DNA from: Lewinellaceae bacterium
Lineage (GTDB): Bacteria; Bacteroidota; Bacteroidia; Chitinophagales; Saprospiraceae
Length of the DNA stretch: 64,000 nucleotides
NCBI GenBank assembly: GCA_020636435.1
Contig: JACJXX010000001.1
Location: 186,001-250,000, forward strand
Direction: 5' to 3'
Below the pieces are notes generated by a model, which saw nothing but the letters and a program-made list of their open reading frames with translations, searched no databases and was not told where the DNA came from. Shown piece after piece: positions 28,811-38,803 of this stretch. Made by a program: the position numbers and the translations under genes. The number at the start of each line of letters is the position of its first letter. Position 1 is the first letter of the stretch.

Positions 28811-29107
28811 TTGAAATCATCAAAATTGTTAAAATGTTTCTTTTTTGTCAGGGCTTTCGCAAAAACCAATTATATAACAGCACCATCGCCAGTACATGCT
28901 TTCCACGAAGCGATGGGGAAATATGTGAATTATCGGGCTGCATTGGAAGAAAAAGAAGTTGATCGAGTGTTATATTTAGCAGTACCTTTGCTCATATTCC
29001 AAAATTTTTTCCAGCGCCCTTTCATCCAAAAGATGCTCCATCGGGAGAAATTAAAATTGATCATCTATGATCCGAAAACAAAAAACATAACAAAATGGAC
29101 AAAATAG
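28811..29107 (+). pseudogene. Truncated xisH (fdxN-element excision controlling factor-like)
   Basis: The last 70 or so residues of this 98-residue frame match XisH: HAFHEAMGKYVNYRAALEEK, VDRVLYLAVPLLIFQNFF and LKLIIYDPKTKNITKW. A full XisH has about 138 residues; its N-terminal half, with the conserved nuclease-like residues, is missing. The first 22 residues here (MKSSKLLKCFFFVRAFAKTN) do not look like XisH. The stop overlaps the xisI start as in intact pairs. The region is AT-rich. XisH/XisI were named from Anabaena DNA rearrangement and are also common outside cyanobacteria. Confidence 0.75.
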
Positions 29108-29223
29108 CTATATATCAAAATGCTATTACAGCACTCTTAAAAGAATACGCCGCTATAAAGGACATCGTTCTGGGTTTTGTTCCACCCTATGAAAGAGCCC
29201 ATACATGTTATGCCGAAGCATGA
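29095..29223 (+). pseudogene. Internally deleted xisI remnant
   Basis: A 42-residue frame made of the start of XisI (MDKIAIYQNAITALLKEYA) joined in frame to its end (KDIVLGFVPPYERAHTCYAEA). Intact XisI has about 110 residues, so about 65-70 central residues have been lost without a frameshift. It overlaps the end of the xisH remnant by 13 bp. It is too short for automatic gene calling. No activity is expected. Confidence 0.8.
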
Positions 29224-29254
29224 ATTTGCTTCCCGCTAAAACTGACCTCTGCCA

Positions 29255-31378
<2,124 letters not shown>

Positions 31379-31395
31379 CAAATAGCAAGTGAACT

Positions 31396-31695
31396 TTACT
31401 TTTCTTTCCATTTACCTTCCTCCCGGCTGTGGTGCACAACCGTGTGGATTACGATTTCCTTACGGTCGTGATGAACGGAATAAACAATATGATATTTAAA
31501 ACGTGAAAGGTAAGCTTTTCTCCGGTTTTCGTAGAGGGGTGGCGCCATTTCCGGAAACTCGCAAATATGGGTCATACAATCCTGTAATTCTGCGTCGAAT
31601 GCCATGCCGAAACCTTGCTGGACATTTTCCAGATACACAACTGCTTCCTGAATGCGCCTAAGGGCATTAGCAGAAACCCGATAGGTATAAGCCAT
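31396..31695 (-). CDS. ParE/RelE-family toxin
   Basis: A 99-residue basic protein with the ParE/RelE pattern: YRVSANALRRIQEAVVYLE at the N terminus and RFKYHIVYSVHHDRKEIVIHTVVHHSR near the C terminus. ParE toxins poison DNA gyrase and RelE toxins cut mRNA; the sequence does not decide which. The antitoxin gene lies directly upstream with a 9-bp gap, the usual order for this pair. Confidence 0.85.
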   Translation of the reverse strand: MAYTYRVSANALRRIQEAVVYLENVQQGFGMAFDAELQDCMTHICEFPEMAPPLYENRRKAYLSRFKYHIVYSVHHDRKEIVIHTVVHHSREEGKWKEK

Positions 31696-31704
31696 AGGCC
31701 CAAA

Positions 31705-31944
31705 TTATTTATACTCCTCCAAAAAACGATCCATCTCTTCTCTGTAGGCTTTATGATCCATCCCCTTATCTTTGCCACTCTCAATAGCTTCATAAGACGT
31801 ATCAATCTCAGACCTGAGTTCAAGAGTGAATTCGAAAGCAGCTTCCTCCACCATCATATCCATAATAAAATGAACAATCTCCGCCTGCTCTATGCGGGAT
31901 AATTTTGCTATTTCCTCTTTAATAGATTGCGCAGTCATAACCAT
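31705..31944 (-). CDS. Antitoxin of the ParE-type pair
   Basis: A 79-residue acidic protein; the ATG at 31938 is an alternative start to the one at 31944. It is helical, with the opening TAQSIKEEIAKLSRIEQAEIVHFIMD seen in addiction-module antitoxins and an acidic C-terminal part (SGKDKGMDHKAYREEMDRFLEEYK) that would wrap the toxin. The pair probably represses its own promoter in the 300-bp region upstream. Confidence 0.75.
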   Translation of the reverse strand: MVMTAQSIKEEIAKLSRIEQAEIVHFIMDMMVEEAAFEFTLELRSEIDTSYEAIESGKDKGMDHKAYREEMDRFLEEYK

Positions 31945-32253
31945 ATCATTTATTCAAAAGTATAAAAAACGACGCACACAAACAACGTTGTGGAATAGGT
32001 ATTGGTTTCCTTGGTTTTGATAGAGTATCTACTTTACTCCTTACCGGGCTATTCGATAAAAAAATAGCCGAGGCCAACCACATGCCCCCTATTGAACCGG
32101 CTTGGCTTGGTATGGGCGGCAGAACGGGAGTTACTACGCACCAGATGAATCTGGTACGTACAAAAGAGCTGCCCGCAAGGTACGGGCAGCTCTGGCAATT
32201 GGTTTTATTTAATTAGGGCTTGTGTACCACCGGCAATTCCGGCGTGGAAAGAA
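31945..32253. other. Gene-free interval with two hairpins
   Basis: A 309-bp stretch upstream of the toxin-antitoxin pair. ACCAGAT at about 32140 pairs with ATCTGGT across a 2-base loop. AGAGCTGCCCG at 32165-32175 pairs with CGGGCAGCTCT at 32183-32193, a perfect 11-bp stem with a 7-base loop. No T-run follows directly. No gene is seen. Confidence 0.6.
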
Positions 32254-32422
32254 CTTAGTAACGGTTAAATAATAACCTTTCGATTCTGCCTTGCTCTTTT
32301 GCCGCCATACGTCGTTGCTCTTCAGTTACGTAACCTCCGGCTATGCTCCCTCATCGCGCCTCGTCTGGCAACAAAATAGCGGCGGCATATTTCGAAACCT
32401 TATTATTTGCCCGTTACTTAAG
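32254..32422. mobile_element. Palindromic (MITE-like) element at the pckA 3' end
   Basis: The 30-31 bp ends are near-perfect inverted repeats. The left end (32254-32283) reads CTTAGTAACGG..AAATAATAA..TTTCGA. The right end (32392-32422), read in reverse, is CTTAAGTAACGG..AAATAATAA..TTTCGA. Inner GCCGCC/GGCGGC copies pair as well. The right end overlaps the pckA stop codon. No gene lies inside, and no clear target duplication was found. Confidence 0.6.
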
Positions 32423-34037
32423 ACCTTATGGTTTCCAGCACCCGGGGCGCCGCTTCGCGAAGCGCTTCGCTGGCTTTATCTTCAAACTTTTTAAAGTTCT
32501 GGTTGAAGCGGACGGCCAGCTCCTGCGCTTTGGCGTCGTAGGCGTGGGCATCCTTCCAGGAACGCCGGGGGTCGAGCACCTCGGAAGGCACGCCCGGGCA
32601 GGTTTTGGGCATCTGCAGGCCAAATACCTCATGCTGGTGGAATGCCACGTCCTCCAGCTCGCCGCGCAGGGCGGCGCCGATCATGGCGCGGGTGTACTTG
32701 AGGTTGATGCGCGAACCGACGCCGTAGGCCCCGCCCGTCCAGCCGGTATTGATCAACCAGACGTTGGCGTTGTGCTCCTGCATCTTTTCGCCCAACATCT
32801 CTGCATAGAAAGTGGGGTGAAGAGGCAGGAAAGGCGCGCCGAAGCAGGCGGAGAAGGTCGCCTGAGGCTCGGTGACGCCTTCTTCGGTGCCGGCCACCTT
32901 GGCCGTGTAGCCGGAAATGAAGTAGTACATGGCCTGTTCCGGCGTCAGGCGGCTGATGGGAGGCAGCACGCCGAAAGCGTCGCAGGTCAGGAAGAATATA
33001 TTTTTGGGGTGGCCGCCGACAGACGGCTCCAGCGCATTGTCGATGTGGTGGATGGGATAGGAAACGCGGGTGTTCTCCGTAATGGCGTCGCTCTCGTAAT
33101 TGGGCATGCGGGTGCCTTCGAAGAAGTGGATATTCTCAAGGATGGCGCCGTGCCTGATGGCGTTATAGATTTGCGGCTCCTTCTCTTCGCTCAGCCCGAT
33201 GGTTTTCGCATAACAGCCTCCCTCGAAATTGAAGACGCCTTCATCTGACCATCCGTGTTCGTCGTCGCCGATCAGGGGGCGGTCCGGGTCGGCGGAGAGG
33301 GTGGTTTTTCCGGTGCCGGACAGGCCGAAGAAGATGGCGGTGTCACCGTCTTTGCCGACATTAGCGGAACAGTGCATGGCCAGCACGCCGCGCTCTTTGG
33401 GCAGCACGTAGTTGAGCACCGAGAAGATGCCCTTTTTGATTTCGCCGGTGTAGCCGGTGCCGCCGATGATGATCTGTTTTTTCGTGAAGTTGATGATGGC
33501 GAAGTTGTGCTGCCGGGTGCCGTCTTCCTCCGATCCGGCATGGAAGCCGGGAGCGCAGAGGATAGACCAATCCGGGTTGAAATCCAGCAAATCCTTTTCA
33601 TCGGGGCGCAGGAACATATTGTAAGCGAAGAGGTTGCTCCAGGGGAATTCGCATACCAGGCGGATGTTCATGCGGTAGTTGTCATCGGCGCAGGCGTAGG
33701 CGTCGCGGACGAAAACGTCCTTATCTTCAAAGTATTGGGTTATTTTTTGATAGAGTTGCTCGAAATACTTAGGATCGATGGGTTTGTTGATGGGGCCCCA
33801 GTCGATGGAACGGGCCGTGTTTTCATCTATGACGATAAAGCGGTCCATAGGGGAACGGCCGGTAAATTCACCGGTTTCGATCGCCAACGCGCCGGAGTTG
33901 GCCAAAACGCCCTGCCTTCGATTTATCGTTTCTTCCATCAGGGCTTCGGGGCTGAGGTTCCAATAAGCGTTTCTGACACGCCGGATGCCAAGGCTTCCAA
34001 GATCGGCGGCCGGTTTTTTGATCTCAAATCTCTCCAT
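32418..34037 (-). CDS. pckA: Phosphoenolpyruvate carboxykinase (ATP)
   Basis: PckA converts oxaloacetate and ATP to PEP and CO2, the first committed step of gluconeogenesis. The protein is 539 residues when started at the ATG at 34037; the frame opens 21 codons further up, but MERFEIKKPAADLG fits the family start. Key motifs are the kinase P-loop FFGLSGTGKTTLSADP (near residue 237), the substrate stretch FTGRSPMDRFIV, and NTGWTGGAYGVGSRI. It diverges from a RamB/ScfR-type regulator. A 9-bp hairpin lies 15 bp before its start codon. Confidence 0.97.
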   Translation of the reverse strand: MERFEIKKPAADLGSLGIRRVRNAYWNLSPEALMEETINRRQGVLANSGALAIETGEFTGRSPMDRFIVIDENTARSIDWGPINKPIDPKYFEQLYQKITQYFEDKDVFVRDAYACADDNYRMNIRLVCEFPWSNLFAYNMFLRPDEKDLLDFNPDWSILCAPGFHAGSEEDGTRQHNFAIINFTKKQIIIGGTGYTGEIKKGIFSVLNYVLPKERGVLAMHCSANVGKDGDTAIFFGLSGTGKTTLSADPDRPLIGDDEHGWSDEGVFNFEGGCYAKTIGLSEEKEPQIYNAIRHGAILENIHFFEGTRMPNYESDAITENTRVSYPIHHIDNALEPSVGGHPKNIFFLTCDAFGVLPPISRLTPEQAMYYFISGYTAKVAGTEEGVTEPQATFSACFGAPFLPLHPTFYAEMLGEKMQEHNANVWLINTGWTGGAYGVGSRINLKYTRAMIGAALRGELEDVAFHQHEVFGLQMPKTCPGVPSEVLDPRRSWKDAHAYDAKAQELAVRFNQNFKKFEDKASEALREAAPRVLETIRS

Positions 34038-34051
34038 CGGAATTAATGTTT

Positions 34052-34082
34052 TTTGCCAGTTTGAAAAATGGCCGTGGCGCCA
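34052..34082 (-). promoter_or_regulatory. Hairpin in pckA leader
   Basis: CCGTGGCGC at 34052-34060 is the perfect reverse complement of GCGCCACGG at 34074-34082, with a 13-base loop. It begins 15 bases upstream of the pckA start codon, close enough to affect ribosome access or to be an operator. Confidence 0.6.
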
Positions 34083-34157
34083 ATTAGGAGATCGCGCCAC
34101 GGAGTTGCTATGAATTATGGTACTAACTAAACCTCAACTGGTGCCCTGGCAGGAAAA

Positions 34158-34178
34158 TCCCGGCTCTGCGAGCCGGGA
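34158..34178. promoter_or_regulatory. 9-bp stem hairpin between pckA and regulator
   Basis: TCCCGGCTC pairs perfectly with GAGCCGGGA around a TGC loop. It lies 121 bp upstream of pckA and 172 bp upstream of the regulator. The role is unknown. Confidence 0.55.
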
Positions 34179-34261
34179 GAAGGGAGACTGTGTATTTGGT
34201 TTTACCTGGTTGTCAGGGCTTTATCTCCTTAAATGCTTTGCTTGTAATGGTAAAAGAATCA

Positions 34262-34287
34262 AAAGCTGCTACAAAAGTAGCTTTTTT
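34262..34287 (+). terminator. Terminator-like hairpin upstream of regulator
   Basis: AAGCTGCTAC and GTAGCTT pair around AAAA (with one bulge), followed by a run of T bases. It points toward the regulator gene, whose ATG is at 34350. It could attenuate a transcript starting further upstream. Confidence 0.45.
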
Positions 34288-34289
34288 CT

Positions 34290-34314
34290 CTGTTAGAGAA
34301 AATTTCTCTAACAG
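34290..34314. promoter_or_regulatory. 25-bp perfect palindrome, probable operator
   Basis: Twelve bases (CTGTTAGAGAAA) at 34290-34301 are mirrored by TTTCTCTAACAG at 34303-34314 around a single A. It lies 35 bp before the regulator start codon and in the region shared with pckA. The position fits binding by the adjacent XRE-type dimer. Confidence 0.75.
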
Positions 34315-34349
34315 ATTTTTTTTAAATTTAAATATATTAAATTCGCACC

Positions 34350-35849
34350 ATGAAAGAGCTTGATACCGTAAAACTGATCATCGGCCTCAAGGTGCACTAC
34401 CTGCGCCAGCAACAGGGTCTTTCCTACCAGCAGCTATCGGAGCGCACCGGGCTGGCTATTTCATACCTGCACAATATTGAGAAGGGGAAAAAATACCCCA
34501 AGGCAGATAAAATCCTCACGCTGGCCAAAGCGTTGAATACCGACTACAACTACCTGGTTTCCCTGGAGGCCGACAAGCGGCTGAAGCCCATCATCGACCT
34601 GCTGCACTCCGATTTTCTGAAAATATTCCCCCTGGAGCTTTTCGGCATCAATATGCCCAAACTGGTGGAACTCCTCTCCGCTACTCCCGACCGGGTCAAT
34701 GCTTTCATCAGCACCGTAATCAAGATCGTGCGCAACTATCACCTGCAGGGAGAAGATTTCTACAAATCGGCTCTTCGTTCCTATCAGGATTTGCACGACA
34801 ACTATTTCGAAGCGTTGGAGCAGGCGGTGCGCCAGTTCAAAGAGGAAAAGAAAGCGCCTTTGTCTCCTCCTCTTGCCCCCCGGCAGTTGGAAAAATTGTT
34901 GGCCGTCCACTATCAGATCGAGGTAGACCGGGAGTACCTGGCTGCCAACCCAGCCCTGAAGGAGGTGCGCTCTTTTTATTCGCCGGGGCGGCGGGTGCTC
35001 TTCCTCAATACGGGCCTGTCCAGCGCTCAGGAGAACTTCCTGCTGGCCAAAGAGCTTGGTTTCCAGTACCTGAAGCTAAAAGAACGCCCCTACGAAACCC
35101 GTATGGCCGAGGTCGATTCCTTTGACAAGCTGCTGAATAACTTCAAAGCGTCTTACTTTTCCGTCGCCCTGCTGATGGACGAACTGGAAATGATTAAAGA
35201 TATTGAGGAGATGGCCCGCTGGGAGCGCTGGGACGGGGAAGCGTTCCTCGAGTTGCTCAGCAGATACGATGTCACGCCCGAAATGCTCCTCCAGCGGCTG
35301 GCCAATATCCTGCCGCGCCACTTCGGCATTCAGGACCTGTTCTTCCTGCGCTTTTTCACCGGCCCGGATATGAAGAAATTCGAGATGACCAAAGAGATGC
35401 ACCTTTCTCAACTGCACAACCCCCACGCCAACCAACTGGACGAACACTATTGCCGGCGCTGGGTGTCGATCGACGTTATCCGCCGGCTCAGCGCCCTCCA
35501 GGATATGGAAGGCAGGGAGCAGCCCATCGCCGGCGCTCAGATTTCCCGCTATTGGAGCACGCCCAACGCCTACTTTTGCATCAGCATCGCCAAGACGGGC
35601 CACAACAACAGCCAGAACAGCACCAGCGTGACCATCGGATTGCTGGTCAACGACAAACTCCGGCAGCTGTTCCGCTTCCTGGCGGATCCCAAACTGCCGA
35701 TTAAAGATGTACATACCACCTGCGAGCGCTGCGGCATCTCCGACTGCGAGGCACGGGCGGCGCCGCCTTCCGTTTTGCACCACAACCGGGTGAAGGAGCA
35801 GATCAAGGAGACGCTGGAGGTGTTGGAGAAGGAGGTGAGGGTGAGGTAG
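34350..35849 (+). CDS. XRE-type transcription regulator of the RamB/ScfR group
   Basis: A 499-residue cytosolic regulator. An XRE helix-turn-helix lies at residues about 10-65 (LRQQQGLSYQQLSERTGLAISYLHNIE). The middle has the IrrE/ImmA-like region usual in this group. The C-terminal DUF2083-type zone contains HTTCERCGISDCEARAAPPSV, a four-Cys pattern typical of RamB, PrpR and short-chain-fatty-acid regulators (ScfR). Family members control acetate, propionate or glyoxylate genes and sense acyl-CoA. It is divergent from pckA, and a perfect palindrome lies just upstream. I infer control of pckA and of itself. Confidence 0.88.
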   Translation: MKELDTVKLIIGLKVHYLRQQQGLSYQQLSERTGLAISYLHNIEKGKKYPKADKILTLAKALNTDYNYLVSLEADKRLKPIIDLLHSDFLKIFPLELFGINMPKLVELLSATPDRVNAFISTVIKIVRNYHLQGEDFYKSALRSYQDLHDNYFEALEQAVRQFKEEKKAPLSPPLAPRQLEKLLAVHYQIEVDREYLAANPALKEVRSFYSPGRRVLFLNTGLSSAQENFLLAKELGFQYLKLKERPYETRMAEVDSFDKLLNNFKASYFSVALLMDELEMIKDIEEMARWERWDGEAFLELLSRYDVTPEMLLQRLANILPRHFGIQDLFFLRFFTGPDMKKFEMTKEMHLSQLHNPHANQLDEHYCRRWVSIDVIRRLSALQDMEGREQPIAGAQISRYWSTPNAYFCISIAKTGHNNSQNSTSVTIGLLVNDKLRQLFRFLADPKLPIKDVHTTCERCGISDCEARAAPPSVLHHNRVKEQIKETLEVLEKEVRVR

Positions 35850-35888
35850 GGGGGGATGGGGTCATGGGCGAAAAGCAAAAACAAAGCG

Positions 35889-35953
35889 TAGATTTCGCCC
35901 AATAAAGATACTTTTTATCGGCGAAATCTATATATTACAACAACATTTCGCCG
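35889..35953. promoter_or_regulatory. Inverted TTTCGCC repeats before the ATPase gene
   Basis: TAGATTTCGCC at 35889-35899 is mirrored exactly by GGCGAAATCTA at 35920-35930. A third TTTCGCC occurs at about 35947. All lie within 80 bp of the ATPase start codon, which suggests an operator or leader hairpin. Confidence 0.6.
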
Positions 35954-35967
35954 AGAAAACACTCTTT

Positions 35968-37404
35968 ATGAAAAAATCTTTGGTAGGCCGGAAAAAGGAA
36001 AGCGGCATTCTGATCGAAGCGCTCCAATCTAATGAACCTGAAATGGTCGCGGTTATCGGCAGGCGGCGGGTCGGAAAAACATTTCTGGTCAAGCAAGTCT
36101 GCCAGGAACACATTCTATTCGAAGTGACGGGGTTGCAGGACGCTGGTTTAAAGAAACAATTGGCTAATTTCAGTTTTAGCCTTACCCAATATTCCGGCAG
36201 CCCAACCCCGCTCAAAACGCCGACAAATTGGCTGGAAGCCTTTCAGATGCTGGTTCTTCATTTGGACAAGATACCCGATGAACCCAAAAAGGTGGTCTTC
36301 TTTGACGAAGTTCCCTGGATGGCGTCTAAAAAGTCAGATTTCTTAACCGGCCTGGGTTTTTTCTGGAACAGCTGGGCTGTAAACCGGAATATCGTCGTAG
36401 TGATCTGCGGCTCGGCAGCTTCCTGGATGATAGACAAGGTGCTGAATAACCGGGGCGGGTTGCACAACCGGATCACCAAACGCATCTTTTTGGAGCCTTT
36501 TAACCTCGCCGAAACGGAAGCTTATTTGAACAGCCGAAGCATTCACTTCAATCGGTACCAAATCGTGGAATTGTATATGGCATTAGGCGGCATTCCGCAT
36601 TATTTGAAGGAAATCAAAGCAGGTAAAAGCGCCGTTCAAAACATAGACAGCATCTGCTTTTCAAAGGAAGGCCTGCTAAGAGATGAATTTTCAAGGCTCT
36701 ACCCCGCTCTGTTTGCCAATGCGGACAAACACATTGCCATCATCCGCGCTTTGGCTACCTCCCGGCAAGGTTTAACCCGGCAAAAAACCCTGCAATTAGC
36801 CCATCTTTCAGAAGGTGGCAACACGTCCAAAGTGTTGCAGGAATTAGAACAGTCCGGTTTCATTTCTTCCTATTTTCCTTTCGGCAAAAAGAAAAAGGGC
36901 AAACTCTACCGCCTCACGGATGAGTATTCCCTTTTCTACCTTCAATTTATGGAGGATAAATCTCATGATGGCAGCCAAACCTGGCAACATCTCAGCCAAA
37001 CCCAGGCTTATAAAACCTGGAGCGGTTATGCCTTTGAAAACATCTGCCTGAAGCATATCCCTCAAATAAAAAAGGCGCTGGGCATAGCGGGCGTTTATTC
37101 CCGTTCCTCTTCGTTTATCAAAAAGGGCACGGACACGGAAAAGGGCACTCAGATTGACCTTCTGATTGACCGCAATGACAAAGTCATCAATCTGTTTGAG
37201 ATCAAATTCTACAACGCCCAACTCAGCATTTCTGCCGATTATGCCCGGGCTTTGCGCGAAAAAATACGCGTCTTTCAGGAAACCACCAACACCCGAAAAC
37301 ACATCATGCTGACCTTAATCACCACCTTTGGTTTGAAGGCCAATAAACATAGCCTGGGGTTGGTGGATCAGGTTTTGGAGCTTGATGATTTGTTTGAGGG
37401 GTGA
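35968..37404 (+). CDS. AAA ATPase with C-terminal DUF234-type nuclease-like domain
   Basis: A 478-residue protein. The Walker A motif GRRRVGKT is at residues 31-38 and Walker B (VVFFDEVPWM) near 108-117, with a following arginine-rich helix (NRGGLHNRITKRIF). A winged-helix region lies near residues 260-330. The C-terminal part has QIDLLIDRNDKVINLFEIKFYN near 395-415, a D..ExK arrangement like PD-(D/E)XK nucleases. This is the archaeal-type ATPase/DUF234 family, common in Bacteroidota and of unproven function. Somewhat AT-rich. Its stop codon lies inside the 9-bp duplication flanking the next element. Confidence 0.88.
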   Translation: MKKSLVGRKKESGILIEALQSNEPEMVAVIGRRRVGKTFLVKQVCQEHILFEVTGLQDAGLKKQLANFSFSLTQYSGSPTPLKTPTNWLEAFQMLVLHLDKIPDEPKKVVFFDEVPWMASKKSDFLTGLGFFWNSWAVNRNIVVVICGSAASWMIDKVLNNRGGLHNRITKRIFLEPFNLAETEAYLNSRSIHFNRYQIVELYMALGGIPHYLKEIKAGKSAVQNIDSICFSKEGLLRDEFSRLYPALFANADKHIAIIRALATSRQGLTRQKTLQLAHLSEGGNTSKVLQELEQSGFISSYFPFGKKKKGKLYRLTDEYSLFYLQFMEDKSHDGSQTWQHLSQTQAYKTWSGYAFENICLKHIPQIKKALGIAGVYSRSSSFIKKGTDTEKGTQIDLLIDRNDKVINLFEIKFYNAQLSISADYARALREKIRVFQETTNTRKHIMLTLITTFGLKANKHSLGLVDQVLELDDLFEG

Positions 37405-37563
37405 CCGTCGTAAGTTCTCAATAAATCTCGTTATGCTGCCAGTTCCGTAGGAACGAAAGGCTATTGCCAGGGCCGTAAGGCCCTGGAATAGGGTTGGGCG
37501 TTGGTTTAGTCCTGTAAGGACGACAGGTTTTATTTCCATTTATTGAGAAGTTATGTGACCGTC
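37401..37563. mobile_element. MITE-like element with 9-bp target duplication
   Basis: GTGACCGTC occurs at 37401-37409 and again at 37555-37563. The 145 bp between them start and end with 17-bp imperfect inverted repeats (15 of 17 match: GTAAGTTCTCAATAAAT and the reverse of ATTTATTGAGAAGTTAT). Inside are three hairpins with a GTA or GTAA loop: GTTCC/GGAAC, CCAGGGCC/GGCCCTGG and GTCCT/AGGAC. It has no gene. It sits exactly between two convergent stop codons. Confidence 0.8.
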
Positions 37564-38057
37564 TACCTCAGCAAAAACTCCATCGGGACATGAAACCGCG
37601 CATGCCAGTCCTCCTCATAATGTTTGGCACCCTCAAATTTCATCGTCACCCAGTTTTTGTTTTTCTTAAAACCACGGGCTTGCATAGCCTCGTCCGCGAT
37701 CTGTTGAAAGGGTTCGTATTCGGCATCCAACCCTTCGGTGCCAAAGTCAAAATAAATCTTATGGGTGGCCGGGTCCGGCAGGTTGGTTTTGATGTACTCC
37801 AGGAAAACGCCGTCTAAGGGAGGCCAGTGGGTAGAGAAACAGGCGGCACCGCCGAACATGTAAAGGACGGGCAAGGCTTCAAGCTCCTCATACTTATCAG
37901 GCAGCCACACTTCTACCGTTCTTGGAGCGATATATTTAGAGGGAAAGCTTTTGTACAGTAAAAACGTTTCGGGTAAGATACCGGCAGCCGGTTGAGTAAA
38001 AACAGGAAGGGCCCACATCAGGAGTGCTGAGGCAAACAGGTACGGAATGTTTTTCAT
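37563..38057 (-). pseudogene. Internally deleted esterase (alpha/beta hydrolase)
   Basis: A 164-residue frame with a signal peptide (residues 1-21). The start SKYIAPRTVEVWLPDKYEE..LPVLYMF is that of esterase-D/enterochelin-esterase-like hydrolases. The next residues, GGAACFSTHWPPLDGVFLEYI, come from well after the catalytic Ser in intact proteins. The C terminus keeps the catalytic His region (KFEGAKHYEEDWHARFHVP). About 110-130 residues including the GxSxGG nucleophile motif are missing, without a frameshift. It is likely inactive. Confidence 0.7.
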
Positions 38058-38324
38058 AGAACTAGTGATTCTTCAATTGTTGATAGCTTCCATTATGGAT
38101 CAACTGTTTTCATAGACCTAAGATATATAGAACGAGTTCAGGCAGGCTACGGAGCAGTCCTTTCTGACCTTAACGCAATATCAAAATTAACGCTTTTTTC
38201 TTTTTTTCAAACTGGCTTAGAGTTTGTTCACCCGGATGAGGAATTTGCAGGGATAGGCCGATATCAACAGAAATTCATTACCTTCGAAAAAAAATTGTTG
38301 TATTTTGTTATAAATTCAATTCAC

Positions 38325-38798
38325 ATGGGAAAAACAATAATGTTACTGGCGTTAACCCTCATTTTAACCGCTTGTGGCACAAGTAAAACAGTAAGAGTTT
38401 CCAGGAAGGTCATTAAAGGAAATTGGACATTAAACACCATAACCTATAGCGAAGCGGGAACCTACAACGTAACCCTGTTGGATGATGCTACAAAAAAATG
38501 TTTTGAGGGCAGCACATGGCAATTTGTTCCAAACAACAATACTGGAATATATAACATAAACAATTCTGATTGTTCAGATGGAGAGCGTTATTTTATATTT
38601 ACCATTCAAGAAGTAGATGAAAAAACCGGCCTTTATGATTTTCTGTTGAAACCGACAAACGATAAGCATAAATCGGAAACCAAGAAAGGCTTTAGGCTAA
38701 AACTTTCAGCATTATCCGACACCATGATGCAATGGCAACAGACCGTGACCGTTGAAGGCAAACCGTTTACCATCTCAATGAATTTCAATAAACTTTAA
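38325..38798 (+). CDS. Lipocalin-like lipoprotein
   Basis: A 157-residue protein from the ATG at 38325; the frame opens 10 codons earlier, but the signal peptide starts here. The lipobox ILTACG puts the lipid Cys near residue 17. The rest fits a lipocalin-like barrel: KGNWTLNTITY, then STWQFVPNNNTGIYNI, and YDFLLKPTND. It is probably periplasmic or outer-membrane bound. The ompA-like gene follows 5 bp later, so they form an operon. The region is AT-rich compared with its neighbours. Confidence 0.8.
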   Translation: MGKTIMLLALTLILTACGTSKTVRVSRKVIKGNWTLNTITYSEAGTYNVTLLDDATKKCFEGSTWQFVPNNNTGIYNINNSDCSDGERYFIFTIQEVDEKTGLYDFLLKPTNDKHKSETKKGFRLKLSALSDTMMQWQQTVTVEGKPFTISMNFNKL

Positions 38799-38803
38799 AA
38801 ATC

